Shown: positions 17,855 to 26,015, counted from the stretch's first letter. The stretch: 64,000 bases of DNA from Pseudomonas lurida (GCF_002563895.1 NZ_PDJB01000001.1:4323501-4387500); one strand, 5' to 3'. Notes: generated by a model not told the origin, from the letters alone. A program made the numbers and translations.

Positions 17855-18484
17855 TCAATTTGGGCTTCCGCGTTTGCGGGACTCGATGGGCACACTGAAA
17901 ATGCCATTCGTAATAGGCGTTATTAGGAACTGCGAAACGACGCGATCAGCTAGGGATGCTCCTATCAACTCGCAGGTTTGCGCAAACCGCCCAACATAGC
18001 AAGGTTGTTCAGCCGCATTTGACCGGGTAAGGTGGAGTAAATCGGGACCTCCGCACGGTAATTTGCCGCACCGTGCAAGCCTCTGCGCTTCAGCATTGAA
18101 GTTCGCGACACTGTCTCGTGTGAAATGAACCTTCGATACCACGCCCGCATTGCCAGAAATATAGAGCTCCATTCCTTTATCTGAGAGCTCCCCACTGTAG
18201 TTCAGCTCAGTCGAGCTGTTAAGTGCAGAGATCGCCTGTGCCAGTCTTTCAGCATCAACGGCTCCTCTTACATTGGCCATCAACGTATTGATCTCGCCAT
18301 TGCTGGAGAGCTCTATTGATCGAAAGCTGCCCACGATTTCGCCACGTTGAGACAGGGTAAGCTCCAAGAGCTCCACCTCAGATGAACGAGTGGCAACGTA
18401 AGTGCCAGAAACGCGGGGATCAAAACACGCGATCAGCACCGATGCCGCGGATACGACTGCAAGTACGCGCGAAACGCTTCCCAT
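17855..18484 (-). CDS. Lipoprotein of unknown function with a chimeric C-terminus
   Basis: The N-terminus MGSVSRVLAVVSAASVLIAC contains a lipobox (LIAC, Cys20), so this is a predicted lipoprotein. Residues 20-136 form a small unknown domain (DPRVSGTYVATRSSEVELLE, LTLSQRGEIVGSF, LNYSGELSDKGMELYISGNA). From about residue 137 (base 18074) the DNA is a copy of the autotransporter linker fragment also present at 9155-9254, read here in the wrong frame, so the last 70 residues (CGKLPCGGPDLL...) are not native. The gene was probably truncated by recombination and picked up a new stop. Whether the protein is still made is unknown. It converges with the second LysR gene. Confidence 0.6.
   Translation of the reverse strand: MGSVSRVLAVVSAASVLIACFDPRVSGTYVATRSSEVELLELTLSQRGEIVGSFRSIELSSNGEINTLMANVRGAVDAERLAQAISALNSSTELNYSGELSDKGMELYISGNAGVVSKVHFTRDSVANFNAEAQRLARCGKLPCGGPDLLHLTRSNAAEQPCYVGRFAQTCELIGASLADRVVSQFLITPITNGIFSVPIESRKRGSPN
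17975..18074 (-). repeat. Second copy of the autotransporter linker fragment
   Basis: This stretch aligns without gaps with 9155-9254 at a constant offset of 8820 bases. In the 60 bases from 18001 I count 9 differences. In the autotransporter frame it reads GAANYRAEVPIYSTLPGQ and MRLNNLAMLGGLRK. Homology ends abruptly at 18074/9254 and near 17975/9155. Confidence 0.8.
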
Positions 18485-18529
18485 CCTATACCCCCAATCC
18501 TGTGAATTTGAGTATACGATGGCATTACG

Positions 18530-18775
18530 TCATCTACCTGAAATGGCTCTCAGATCAACCAGACGCTGTACTTCAGCGGCAGCTAAGTCTTTTATCAGCT
18601 GACAATGCGCCGCAATGCTAACAGCCCTCAGCGCATATATTCCCTGGATACATCCCAAAGCCACCCAGCCCTTTTCGTTAACCTGCTCTGGTGTAAGGGC
18701 TTCTCGAATACGACTTATCTCAACGTTGCAAATTTGACGTGCTTTGACCCGATCTTCCTCTGTGTACAACGGCAT
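18530..18775 (-). CDS. Small conserved-looking hypothetical protein
   Basis: 81-aa protein. The chosen ATG at 18775 has GGAGAG 6-7 bases upstream; an upstream start at 18808 is in frame but lacks a ribosome site. The sequence is amphipathic and rich in helix formers (EDRVKARQICNVEISRIREA, LTPEQVNEKGWVALGCIQGI, DLAAAEVQRLVDLR), with no membrane helix or signal. I do not recognise the family. It lies upstream of the lipoprotein gene on the same strand with a 45-base gap, so they may be co-transcribed. Confidence 0.5.
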   Translation of the reverse strand: MPLYTEEDRVKARQICNVEISRIREALTPEQVNEKGWVALGCIQGIYALRAVSIAAHCQLIKDLAAAEVQRLVDLRAISGR

Positions 18776-18808
18776 TGGTGCTCTCCATACGTGAGATCGA
18801 CATTCCAT

Positions 18809-19125
18809 TCATGATTCCTGCAAACACCATCAGCCTCAGTTTCGTAACGGTGGGCAGATTTGAAGGTAACAATGCATACAGGTGCTCACCATGATCCGTG
18901 AGGGCGTTCAGACCTCAAAACAGGAAAGTGTCACAGAATGAAAACCACGACCTAATACAACGTCTCCCGATTTCAAAATACTGAGTTTGACGAAAAGTTA
19001 ACAAGGCCGTATGCCATTTTCGAGTATATCGAACAGCACCGATTGAAAGCTTGATAGCGAGACAACAAACATCGCCGCCCTCAATTGCGAGGGCTGCGAT
19101 TAATTGGGGGTCGAACCGCAAATGC
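18809..19125. other. Intergenic, no gene seen
   Basis: Sequence between the small hypothetical gene and the RES toxin gene. A - strand open frame (18915-19199) overlaps the toxin 3' end and has no ribosome site or recognisable content. No repeat or terminator was identified. Confidence 0.35.
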
Positions 19126-19617
19126 CTACGGAGGGTTGAGCCTGGTGTCCAAAGCGAACCGCTCTTGGCTAACGAGCTCAAACAGATCCTCTGCAGCAAC
19201 GGGGTTCATTAGCACATTCCAGCTGTGCCGAGAAACCGCCGAAGGAATCAATACGAAGGGATGCTGCGCTAGCAGGCCATCACCAAACTGCTGCTGACCG
19301 CGGCCAGGGGAACCTGGAAAGAGCCAGTTCGCATTTGGTACCGAGTTCGGCATCACTTGGTGAACCAACTTGAATTCCTTCACCCGGGCACACGTCAAAA
19401 CGTGCGGAACCGTGTCCAGTGCCTGAAAGCCTTTGTGTACGGCTACCTCCAAGATCGCAGTAGAGGGATCCGCCGAGCAATACACAGCCTTGCAACCTTT
19501 AGAGTTCCACCGGCCGCCGGCAATTTCAGCACCTATACCGGACGACCAGGTGGACGCATGCTTCTCCTGATCAAGACGCCACAAATACAGCTCACCATTC
19601 CCTGGCACTATCGTCAT
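19126..19617 (-). CDS. RES-domain toxin of a Xre-RES toxin-antitoxin pair
   Basis: 163-aa RES protein. Characterised family members (MbcT, ParT) attack NAD+ or transfer ADP-ribose from it. The RES signature is clear: YLWRL with the conserved Arg near residue 14, GGRWNSKGCKAVYCSADPST with the Tyr, AILEVAVHKG with the conserved Glu, and the late SRHSWNVLMNP region. The start codon shares one base with the antitoxin stop (TGATG), so translation is coupled and toxin output depends on the antitoxin message. Length is normal for the family. Confidence 0.9.
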   Translation of the reverse strand: MTIVPGNGELYLWRLDQEKHASTWSSGIGAEIAGGRWNSKGCKAVYCSADPSTAILEVAVHKGFQALDTVPHVLTCARVKEFKLVHQVMPNSVPNANWLFPGSPGRGQQQFGDGLLAQHPFVLIPSAVSRHSWNVLMNPVAAEDLFELVSQERFALDTRLNPP

Positions 19618-20090
19618 CAGGAATACACCCCATACTCCATGCGGGTCAGAAAATCCTCGACCAGCTCAAATCCCATTTGTGTGGTCAGAAGATCGATAGG
19701 CGCCTTCCCTTCAAGCCCCATTGCTGGCGACGTCATCCAGTTAACCGCTTGCTGACGATCACCCAGCACTTCTTCAGCCTTGCTCAGCACAGTAGCTAAG
19801 CGCCAAGTACCGTTGGTTTGTTCGGGGGTCAGCGGCTCAGGACTCTTGATCCGACGTTGCACCGTGCGATCAGACAGGCCAATGATCTTGGAAAAAACGT
19901 GATGGTCACGGAACTGACTGTACGACTGAACAAACGAGATGACCAGGTCCGACGGAAAGCCTTTCTCCATCAACGCGTGAAGCTCAAACGCGCTGGTGGC
20001 TTTGAGCTTTTTCCCCTCTCCAAACAACAGCTGCAACGGCCGTATTGGGTCGTGCGCTATTGAATAGGACTCTTTTCCTGCAGCAATCAT
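19617..20090 (-). CDS. Xre/MbcA/ParS-type antitoxin
   Basis: Antitoxin of the RES toxin. I start it at ATG 20090 (157 aa), which has GAGGAG about 8 bases upstream. An in-frame start at 20132 would put the operators inside the gene. The N-terminal part holds a Xre-like helix-turn-helix (FSKIIGLSDRTVQRRIKSPE), and the C-terminal half is the MbcA/ParS/Xre toxin-binding domain (SKAEEVLGDRQQAVNWMTSP, APIDLLTTQMGFELVEDFLT). It should repress its own promoter through the three sites at 20105-20152. Confidence 0.88.
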   Translation of the reverse strand: MIAAGKESYSIAHDPIRPLQLLFGEGKKLKATSAFELHALMEKGFPSDLVISFVQSYSQFRDHHVFSKIIGLSDRTVQRRIKSPEPLTPEQTNGTWRLATVLSKAEEVLGDRQQAVNWMTSPAMGLEGKAPIDLLTTQMGFELVEDFLTRMEYGVYS

Positions 20091-20104
20091 GATCGCGCTC
20101 CTCT

Positions 20105-20152
20105 GCCATATGGCTAAAATATAGCGCCACATGGCAGAAATAGCTAGCCATG
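20105..20152. promoter_or_regulatory. Triple 21-bp-phased operator/promoter of the Xre-RES pair
   Basis: Two near-identical palindromes, GCCATATGGC (20105-20114) and GCCACATGGC (20126-20135), start exactly 21 bp apart. A third degenerate site beginning GCCATG starts another 21 bp on, at 20147. On the coding (-) strand a TATATT box (about 20118-20123) lies between the first two. The spacing of two helical turns puts all sites on one DNA face, as expected for cooperative autorepression by the antitoxin. Confidence 0.7.
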
Positions 20153-20162
20153 TCGAAGGAGC

Positions 20163-20225
20163 TCACTCTCCCATGATACGGCTCACCTTGCTTTTGCCGA
20201 CGTTGGCATGCTCCCGAATATTCAT
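20163..20225 (-). other. Micro-ORF overlapping the upstream gene
   Basis: 20 codons reading MNIREHANVGKSKVSRIMGE. Its ATG overlaps the stop of the gene at 20222 (ATGA) and it ends just upstream of the antitoxin operators. The content resembles part of a helix-turn-helix. It could be a coupled leader peptide or a relic of a longer regulator. Confidence 0.25.
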
Positions 20226-20641
20226 TGAGGCGTGCACTGTTTGCTCTCCGAATGGCTGCTGTGAAGAGTACGGTTCCTGCAAATGAAGACGCCTGAGCAC
20301 TCCGTCATATTTCCCCAGTACATGTTAATTTCTGAGTACATTTTCTGGAGTCGCTCTGCCACTTCGGGGAAAGAAAGGTCCGCGATCACTCTGGCTTCAT
20401 CGAACTCGGAACAAAAATCCAGATAAAGCTTGTTGAAGTCGCCCACGGGCATACGTGCCTCATGCTGGATGCTTTGAGACGTGATGGAGAAAGCTCTTTC
20501 TGCCTTACTGACTGCTTTGTGAAGATTCAAAAGCTGCTGCTGACTCGTCAGCTGACGCTGCTTACCTGCTCCGTACTGTAGCTTCAAGGAGTCAGAATGA
20601 AGCTGAAGCTCGCTCTGTTGCCTGCCGCTTTTTAAGTTCAT
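20222..20641 (-). CDS. Hypothetical helical protein, perhaps truncated
   Basis: 139 aa. It has a strongly heptad-like N-terminal half (LQLHSDSLKLQYGAGKQRQL, LNLHKAVSKAERAFSITSQS), then PVGDFNKLYLDFCSEFDEAR and AERLQKMYSEINMYWGN. The pattern suggests the cytoplasmic helical part of a small membrane-anchored protein family whose N-terminal membrane helix is missing here: an in-frame stop lies about 24 bases upstream of the ATG. The ribosome site is weak. The C-terminal 30 residues look unrelated and may be frameshifted. Function unknown. Confidence 0.4.
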   Translation of the reverse strand: MNLKSGRQQSELQLHSDSLKLQYGAGKQRQLTSQQQLLNLHKAVSKAERAFSITSQSIQHEARMPVGDFNKLYLDFCSEFDEARVIADLSFPEVAERLQKMYSEINMYWGNMTECSGVFICRNRTLHSSHSESKQCTPQ

Positions 20642-20809
20642 ACGCCCTGAGGCGAAAGACTGACACTACTCAGAGGACTTAGCCCGGTACCGGCACATTT
20701 CCCGGCTGGCCGCTCATTCCGTTAATGCGAACACTACAAATCAGTTTTCATGATGTACAGGGGTGAGCTTACGCAGAAGATTCAGGACTCACTCCCCCGG
20801 ATCTGAGCC

Positions 20810-21205
20810 ATGAAGCCCAATATCTTTCTGATAAGCCTGGCAGCGCTGATCGTCAGCCAAACATGCGCCGCCGTACCCTGGGTCATCACCGACAGTGCTC
20901 ATCCCATTGAGGCGACGAATGAGATTCGCTTGATTCTCATCGACCAGCTTTCAGGGTTGGAGGATGCGCTCTCCAGTGGGTTGCCTTCCGCGCCCGCTGT
21001 AGCCGAAGCCATGTTCGGTGAACGAATGACCACTCAGATGAGCGCGAAGATTGAAAACGCCCACCAGAACATCTTCGATGCCTGGAGCCTGGGAGTCACC
21101 AAAATCCCAGCGGTCGTGGGGGATGGGAAATACGTTGTCTATGGAGACTCAAACGTCGAGCGCGCGCTGACGAAGATCCAGCTGTACCGGGAAGCGCATC
21201 CATGA
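20810..21205 (+). CDS. ICE type IV secretion protein, TIGR03757 family
   Basis: 131-aa secreted or periplasmic protein of the PFGI-1/ICEHin-type conjugation system. Signal peptide MKPNIFLISLAALIVSQTCA with cleavage near AVP. The mature part (PWVITDSAHPIEATNEIRLI, LGVTKIPAVVGDGKYVVYGD) is a thioredoxin-like segment without a CxxC, characteristic of TIGR03757 (DUF1525). It is the first intact gene of the transfer cluster; the genes expected before it (VirB4-like ATPase, DsbC-like protein) are absent. It overlaps the next gene by 4 bases. Confidence 0.83.
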   Translation: MKPNIFLISLAALIVSQTCAAVPWVITDSAHPIEATNEIRLILIDQLSGLEDALSSGLPSAPAVAEAMFGERMTTQMSAKIENAHQNIFDAWSLGVTKIPAVVGDGKYVVYGDSNVERALTKIQLYREAHP

Positions 21206-22149
21206 GCGAGGACCGCAAATACCCTAACCTCATCTCCATCGCACCGTTACTACTCACAGTTATCTACAGCCCCCTGAGTCAAGCGTTAAACACGGCGATC
21301 ATCGTCCCTACGGTGATATCCCCCAGCTGCCTTGAATACCAAGTCGTGGGCGCATGCTTCTGGCTCCGTTGTACCAACTTTGGGTGCAAGGTCAAAACAT
21401 CTGCCAAGGTTCGTCACTACGTTCCGGACGCCGTTGTCTCAAGCTATTCCGCAACAGGGCAAAATCCCTGGAGTGAAGTCAGGGCACTCAGCGGACCAAT
21501 CTCCCATGCTAAAGGTGGTGGCAGCGGTACGACCAACGATCAACACGAGAACAACCTCTCCATCTTCAAAAATGTGGATGTGATTGGCCATCCAGGGATC
21601 GCAGCCTTCAATGCCTTCGCCAGCGGCTCCGGATACACCTGTGCCGGCGCCGGCACGCCTTACGTGCCAAACATGCTCAGCACACTGGATTACGTCGGCT
21701 GGCGCTACGGCATTCCAGAAAGCATCTACCCACAATCACTCATTCCCGGCGTTCGCGAGGTTGGCAGCAGGCTGTCTTTAAACCTGTGGGGGAGCATCTA
21801 TCCCCGCAGCGGTTTTCTGCACCAGGTGGACGACTACAAGGCCTCCGCAGTCATGGCTCAGCGTGCTGGAGATGTTGTGACTCGTCTCGGCCAAGTCCAT
21901 GTGTACCAACCGCTCCTCGCATCACCTAGCGCAGGCTACTGGCCCGCAGGTGAACTACGCGAATCAGAACCCGCCACGGGCAAGTGGCAACAGCTCGCGC
22001 CCCGCATCAGCAACTCCTGCAGCGTTTTCCCAGAATCGGGCCCTCACCTCCAGGCAATAGATGGAGGATACGCGTGGTCCCTATGGCGGCCTTACACCTG
22101 CTGCAAACGTGAAGGGCAAACCTTCCTTGGCAGCACCGGCCCTCATTAA
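21202..22149 (+). CDS. ICE type IV secretion protein, TIGR03756 family (TraU-like)
   Basis: 315-aa exported protein, the TraU-like component of ICE mating-pair formation. Hydrophobic leader ISIAPLLLTVIYSPLSQAL. Cys-rich N-terminal part (CLEYQVVGACFWLRCTNFGC) followed by VKTSAKVRHYVPDAVVSSY, which is the family signature. Later NLWGSIYPRSGFLHQVDDYK and the C-terminal WSLWRPYTCC. Multiple cysteines imply periplasmic disulfides. Coupled to the preceding gene; 26 bases before the next. Confidence 0.85.
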   Translation: MSEDRKYPNLISIAPLLLTVIYSPLSQALNTAIIVPTVISPSCLEYQVVGACFWLRCTNFGCKVKTSAKVRHYVPDAVVSSYSATGQNPWSEVRALSGPISHAKGGGSGTTNDQHENNLSIFKNVDVIGHPGIAAFNAFASGSGYTCAGAGTPYVPNMLSTLDYVGWRYGIPESIYPQSLIPGVREVGSRLSLNLWGSIYPRSGFLHQVDDYKASAVMAQRAGDVVTRLGQVHVYQPLLASPSAGYWPAGELRESEPATGKWQQLAPRISNSCSVFPESGPHLQAIDGGYAWSLWRPYTCCKREGQTFLGSTGPH

Positions 22150-22175
22150 CCCTCAATTCAACACGGAGCCTGAAC

Positions 22176-23573
22176 ATGACTCGGACGTCAGCCCCCCAAT
22201 CTCTCTCAACCTGCCGCTGGATGGTCCTAAGCGCCGCTCTATGGGGTGTCTCCTCTCTCGCCTTCGCCTCCGGCTTTAGTGGCTCTGGCAGCGTCATTGG
22301 CGATGATGTGCTGTACAGCATCGGTGGTGGCAACGCGGTCTCCATGGGCCGCGCGGGCAATATGCAAAGCGTCGGCGTCGGTGTGGGTTGGAACAGCAAC
22401 CTGATGTGCGGAAACATGGACCTTTCAACCACGCTACATAACCAGCTCAACGGTTTGACCGGTGGCTTTCAGAGCATCATGGGGAGCGTGATTCAAAACG
22501 CGACAGGAGCTGTTGCCTCGCTGCCCGCACTAATCATTCAGCGTGCGGACCCCGGTCTCTACAACCTGCTCACCAACGGCATTCTCCAGGCTCGCTTGGA
22601 CTTCGACAGATCGAAGGCAAGTTGCCGCTCGATGGCCGAGCGCATGGTCACCATTGCTGGCAATCAAACCGGATGGGGTTCACTCGCAGAAGGCCAGGCG
22701 CTCAAGGAAGCCATTATCCAAAATAAGGATGCGGTGGCAGTAACGGCTCAGGCCGAATCTGACAACGGTAATACTGGCATCCCTTGGATAGGCGGCAACA
22801 AGGCCGGGGGCCGTGGTCAACCTCCTATCAAGGTGGTTAGCGAGGTCACCAAAGCCGGCTACAACTTGCTCAACGGCCGTACCGCCAGCGACTCCTCTAC
22901 GATCGGTCCAAATGATTGCAACAGCGGCATGCTTTGCGGTACGTGGCGATCGCCAGAAGAGGCTGGCGCGTTTGCCAATCGTGTCTTGGGCGAGGTACAG
23001 CAACAGACGTGCGAAAGCTGTACCAAAAGCAGCGCAACCGCAGGCGTTGGATTAACCCCGCTCATCCAAGAAGAATACGAAGAAAAACTGGAACTGCTGC
23101 AAGAGCTAATCTCAGGCACCAAGCTTCCCAACTCAGAGAATCTGTCGGCGGCAGGTAGCAATTCAATGCCCATCACCCGAGGCGTTATCACGGCCTTGCG
23201 TGACGAACCTGATCAAGAGATTTTGGCCCAGCGCCTGGCATCAGAAATTGCGGTCACCAGTGTTCTGGAGAAGGCGCTTTTACTGCAACGTACCCTCCTC
23301 GCCGGCAACAAAGAACCCAATGTGGCGGCCAACGATTTGGCCACCACTGCAGTGAACAATGAGCGCCAGTCCCTACAGCAGGAAATCACCAACCTGCGCA
23401 CAGAGTTAGAACTACGCAGGTCCCTGACCAGCAACTCCCCCGCTGCCATCATCGCCCGCCACAAGGAGCGTAAAGACAACTCACGCGCCATTTATGAGGG
23501 TGACCCTGATACCAACCGCCTTGAAGAAGCAGAACGGGATGTGTACAGCAACAGCCGGGGCCGCCGGCCATGA
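22176..23573 (+). CDS. ICE type IV secretion protein, TIGR03755 family
   Basis: 465-aa exported protein of the ICE mating-pair system, functionally compared with TraH. Signal peptide ending SSLAFA, then GFSGSGSVIGDDVLYSIGGG and SNLMCGNMDLSTTLHNQLNG, which open this family. The region CRSMAERMVTIAG follows near residue 150; the C-terminal third is a predicted coiled coil (NNERQSLQQEITNLRTELEL). Starts at ATG 22176; stop overlaps the next gene by 4 bases. Confidence 0.85.
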   Translation: MTRTSAPQSLSTCRWMVLSAALWGVSSLAFASGFSGSGSVIGDDVLYSIGGGNAVSMGRAGNMQSVGVGVGWNSNLMCGNMDLSTTLHNQLNGLTGGFQSIMGSVIQNATGAVASLPALIIQRADPGLYNLLTNGILQARLDFDRSKASCRSMAERMVTIAGNQTGWGSLAEGQALKEAIIQNKDAVAVTAQAESDNGNTGIPWIGGNKAGGRGQPPIKVVSEVTKAGYNLLNGRTASDSSTIGPNDCNSGMLCGTWRSPEEAGAFANRVLGEVQQQTCESCTKSSATAGVGLTPLIQEEYEEKLELLQELISGTKLPNSENLSAAGSNSMPITRGVITALRDEPDQEILAQRLASEIAVTSVLEKALLLQRTLLAGNKEPNVAANDLATTAVNNERQSLQQEITNLRTELELRRSLTSNSPAAIIARHKERKDNSRAIYEGDPDTNRLEEAERDVYSNSRGRRP

Positions 23574-23914
23574 CAAGAGATCCGTTACGCAGGTTTATCA
23601 GTCTGGGCCTCTGGGCTCCCATCGCAGTAGTAAGTCTGGTGGTCGTCATTGCCCTGGCGTTCAACCTTCTGGGCATTCAGGTCATGAAAGGACTACCTGC
23701 TTGGCAAGAGTGGAGGGCCAATTCCTATTGGTATTTCTTTAGCTGGCGAGTGGCGCTTTACAGCGTCGCTCTGTCCCTCTGGCTGCGCTGCCGAGATCGT
23801 CAAATACATCGCCAACCCACCTCCAAATCGAACGTCCGCAAAGCAGAGACGGCCGTGATTTTATCGTTGCTGTTGCTGGAGCTAACCAGAGCTCAATTAC
23901 GGATGGGAGCTTGA
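23570..23914 (+). CDS. ICE hypothetical membrane protein between TIGR03755 and traG
   Basis: 114 aa with two hydrophobic helices (LWAPIAVVSLVVVIALAFNL near residues 14-33, and WRVALYSVALSLWLR near 59-73) and a basic tail, so it is a small inner-membrane protein. Similar small genes commonly sit at this place in ICE transfer clusters. It overlaps the previous gene by 4 bases and ends one base before traG. No function is known to me. Confidence 0.7.
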   Translation: MTRDPLRRFISLGLWAPIAVVSLVVVIALAFNLLGIQVMKGLPAWQEWRANSYWYFFSWRVALYSVALSLWLRCRDRQIHRQPTSKSNVRKAETAVILSLLLLELTRAQLRMGA

Positions 23915-23915
23915 G

Positions 23916-25436
23916 ATGACGCTCTATACCAATGACTATCTGGAGTATTACCTAACGCTTGTGGGCTGGCTCATCAGTAACGGTATCTGGGACGTCTTGA
24001 TGGACTCAGGCATGTTCGCCCTGCCCATCTTCGCCATCCTGCTCCAAGAGTGGCTGAAGGCCCGAGGAGAGGGTGCTGACGAAGGCAACAAAGGGTTGTT
24101 GGCCAGCACCCGGATCGAGAGCCGGCTTTGGATGGCGACGGCCGTGATCATGTTCGCCGGCATGCCCTTCATCCATTTAGACCTGAGCACCATGCAGTTC
24201 GACGATAGCCGCTCACAACAATGTCAGTACCAGGTACCCGCGCCAGAGGACACTGGCTGGGGCAGGTCCTTCACGTCCCTGAACAACCAAAGTGCACAAG
24301 TCCCCGTCTGGTGGTTCTTCGTACACTCCATGTCCAAGGCGATCACCGGCGCCGCAGTTGCTGCCATTCCCTGCGGGAGTGATCTGAGACAGATGCGTAT
24401 GCAGGTAAACAACACGCGCCTTCATGATCCCGTACTCGCTCAGGAAGTCGCCGACTTCACAAACGATTGCTACGGCTACTCACGAGCGAAGCTGTTCATG
24501 AATCGTCCAAATCTCAATGATGAGCTGACCAACGATATCAACTGGATTGGCTCTCGATACTTCACCGGTCAGCCTGGCTACTACGACACCTACCATTCCA
24601 GGACCCCACGTGCGGAATGGCCTTACGACTCTACAAGGGATATGGGACTGGCCCAGGTGAGAAACGGTGGAGGCTACCCGACTTGCAACCAGTGGTGGAC
24701 AGACAGCAATAAGGGGCTTCGTAGTCGATTACTCGCTCAGGTCGATAGCAGTCTACTGGACCGCTTTATTCGGTGGGCTAGCTTCATGCCACAGGAAGAG
24801 GTGAACGATGCAATCATTCGTCAGGTGGTGTCGCCCAGTAGTCAAAGCATGACTCAGGGCAAGGTGTACTCCGACTATGGCGGACAGGTCGGCGGCTCGC
24901 TATTCAATGACATGAGTCGAGCGACAGGCACCGTCGGATTGACCGTCGGGACCCTGGCGTACTTCCCCGCCATGGACGTCGTACGCCAAGCGCTCCCGAT
25001 GGTGCTGGCAGCTCTCAAGATGGCCCTGCTGATCTGCATTCCGCTGGTGCTGATGTTCAGCACCTACGACTTGAAGGCAACCATCACGGTATCCGTTGTC
25101 CAGTTCGCAATCATCTTCGTGGACTTCTGGCTACAGCTAGCACGATGGATAGATACGACCATCCTTGATGCCCTTTACGGGGCGAATTCCCCGCACTCCA
25201 GTCTGAATCCGCTGATGGGCATGAATAACACCCAGGCGGACATGCTGCTGAATTACGTGATGGCAGCACTGTTTATTGTGTTACCGACGTTCTGGGTAGG
25301 TGCTCTGAGCTTTGCTGGATTCAGAGTTGGCAACTCGATCGATGGATTGAGACAAGCCTCAAAAGGCGCCGAGGACGCCGGCTCTAGCGGCGCAAGCGCT
25401 ATTCAAAGGACGTCCGGTATTGGTAGAAACAAATGA
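23916..25436 (+). CDS. traG: Conjugal transfer protein TraG (N-terminal type)
   Basis: 506-aa inner-membrane protein of the ICE conjugation apparatus, in the TraG N-terminal family (mating-pair stabilisation/entry exclusion type, not the VirD4 coupling ATPase). Membrane helices near residues 10-50 and 75-90, a periplasmic loop with PVWWFFVHSMSKAITGAAVA and IPCGSD, a second loop with CNQWWTD, and a C-terminal cluster of helices (VVRQALPMVLAALKMALLIC, YVMAALFIVLPTFWVGAL). No Walker motifs. It is normally the last gene of this operon, as here. Confidence 0.86.
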   Translation: MTLYTNDYLEYYLTLVGWLISNGIWDVLMDSGMFALPIFAILLQEWLKARGEGADEGNKGLLASTRIESRLWMATAVIMFAGMPFIHLDLSTMQFDDSRSQQCQYQVPAPEDTGWGRSFTSLNNQSAQVPVWWFFVHSMSKAITGAAVAAIPCGSDLRQMRMQVNNTRLHDPVLAQEVADFTNDCYGYSRAKLFMNRPNLNDELTNDINWIGSRYFTGQPGYYDTYHSRTPRAEWPYDSTRDMGLAQVRNGGGYPTCNQWWTDSNKGLRSRLLAQVDSSLLDRFIRWASFMPQEEVNDAIIRQVVSPSSQSMTQGKVYSDYGGQVGGSLFNDMSRATGTVGLTVGTLAYFPAMDVVRQALPMVLAALKMALLICIPLVLMFSTYDLKATITVSVVQFAIIFVDFWLQLARWIDTTILDALYGANSPHSSLNPLMGMNNTQADMLLNYVMAALFIVLPTFWVGALSFAGFRVGNSIDGLRQASKGAEDAGSSGASAIQRTSGIGRNK

Positions 25437-25438
25437 GC

Positions 25439-25798
25439 TTACTTCTCCTCGTCGAACCTGCCGACATCTACGCGAAAATCGCCACTGTAATCACCATATC
25501 CAGAAGCTCCATTTCGCCAGCCATCATCATTTTTCATAGCATTGGGTAAAATAAGCCCCCAACTTTGTAATGCCCCAACAAGTAACAATATCGCGTAAAA
25601 AAGCGCAGCCCAAAATGTGAAATACAGAAGCGCCCCGAGTAATAGGAGCTTAGCGGTCCAGATTATCGTGGCTGTTACTACACTGGGGACGCCCTTCACT
25701 GCCAACCACTTCACAATCAGAGCCTCTCGACGTGTGGAGGCTCTTAGAAGCCTTCCAAGACGATAGCCCGCACGATGAGCAAATCCCTTTTTGTCCAT
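25439..25798 (-). CDS. DUF3742 family protein
   Basis: 119 aa, convergent with traG with two bases between stops. Begins MDKKGFAHRAGYRLGRLLRA, then two hydrophobic stretches (WTAKLLLLGALLYFTFWAAL and AILLLVGALQSWGL) and an acidic, Gly/Tyr-rich tail. DUF3742 proteins are found on the opposite strand next to traG in Pseudomonas ICEs, so the arrangement is canonical. Function unknown. Confidence 0.78.
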   Translation of the reverse strand: MDKKGFAHRAGYRLGRLLRASTRREALIVKWLAVKGVPSVVTATIIWTAKLLLLGALLYFTFWAALFYAILLLVGALQSWGLILPNAMKNDDGWRNGASGYGDYSGDFRVDVGRFDEEK

Positions 25799-26015
25799 TT
25801 CGCATTCATCCTATTTTGCTATTTACGGGGTGCCCCTCAAACGCATCTGGATGCGAGTGCAAATAGGTTTGCAGAAGTTGAACAGGAAGGCTTGTAGGGG
25901 AATTCCGCAAACCAGAAGGGTTTCCTCTGGAAAACGACTCAGTACAGATTCGGAAATCCAGGTGCGTGCGGAAGAGCCCCACAGTCTACGAAGAGTGGAT
26001 GACCTGTAAAATTTG

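Noticed and set aside
1..20800. Second copy of the tRNA-Asn 3' end marking the left ICE boundary
   Set aside because: I looked by eye for the T-arm sequence on both strands left of the ICE genes and did not find it. The boundary may lie outside the window or be lost.
25791..26009. 72-codon + strand frame between DUF3742 and umuC
   Set aside because: Overlaps the start of the DUF3742 gene, has no ribosome site and a basic, patternless translation.
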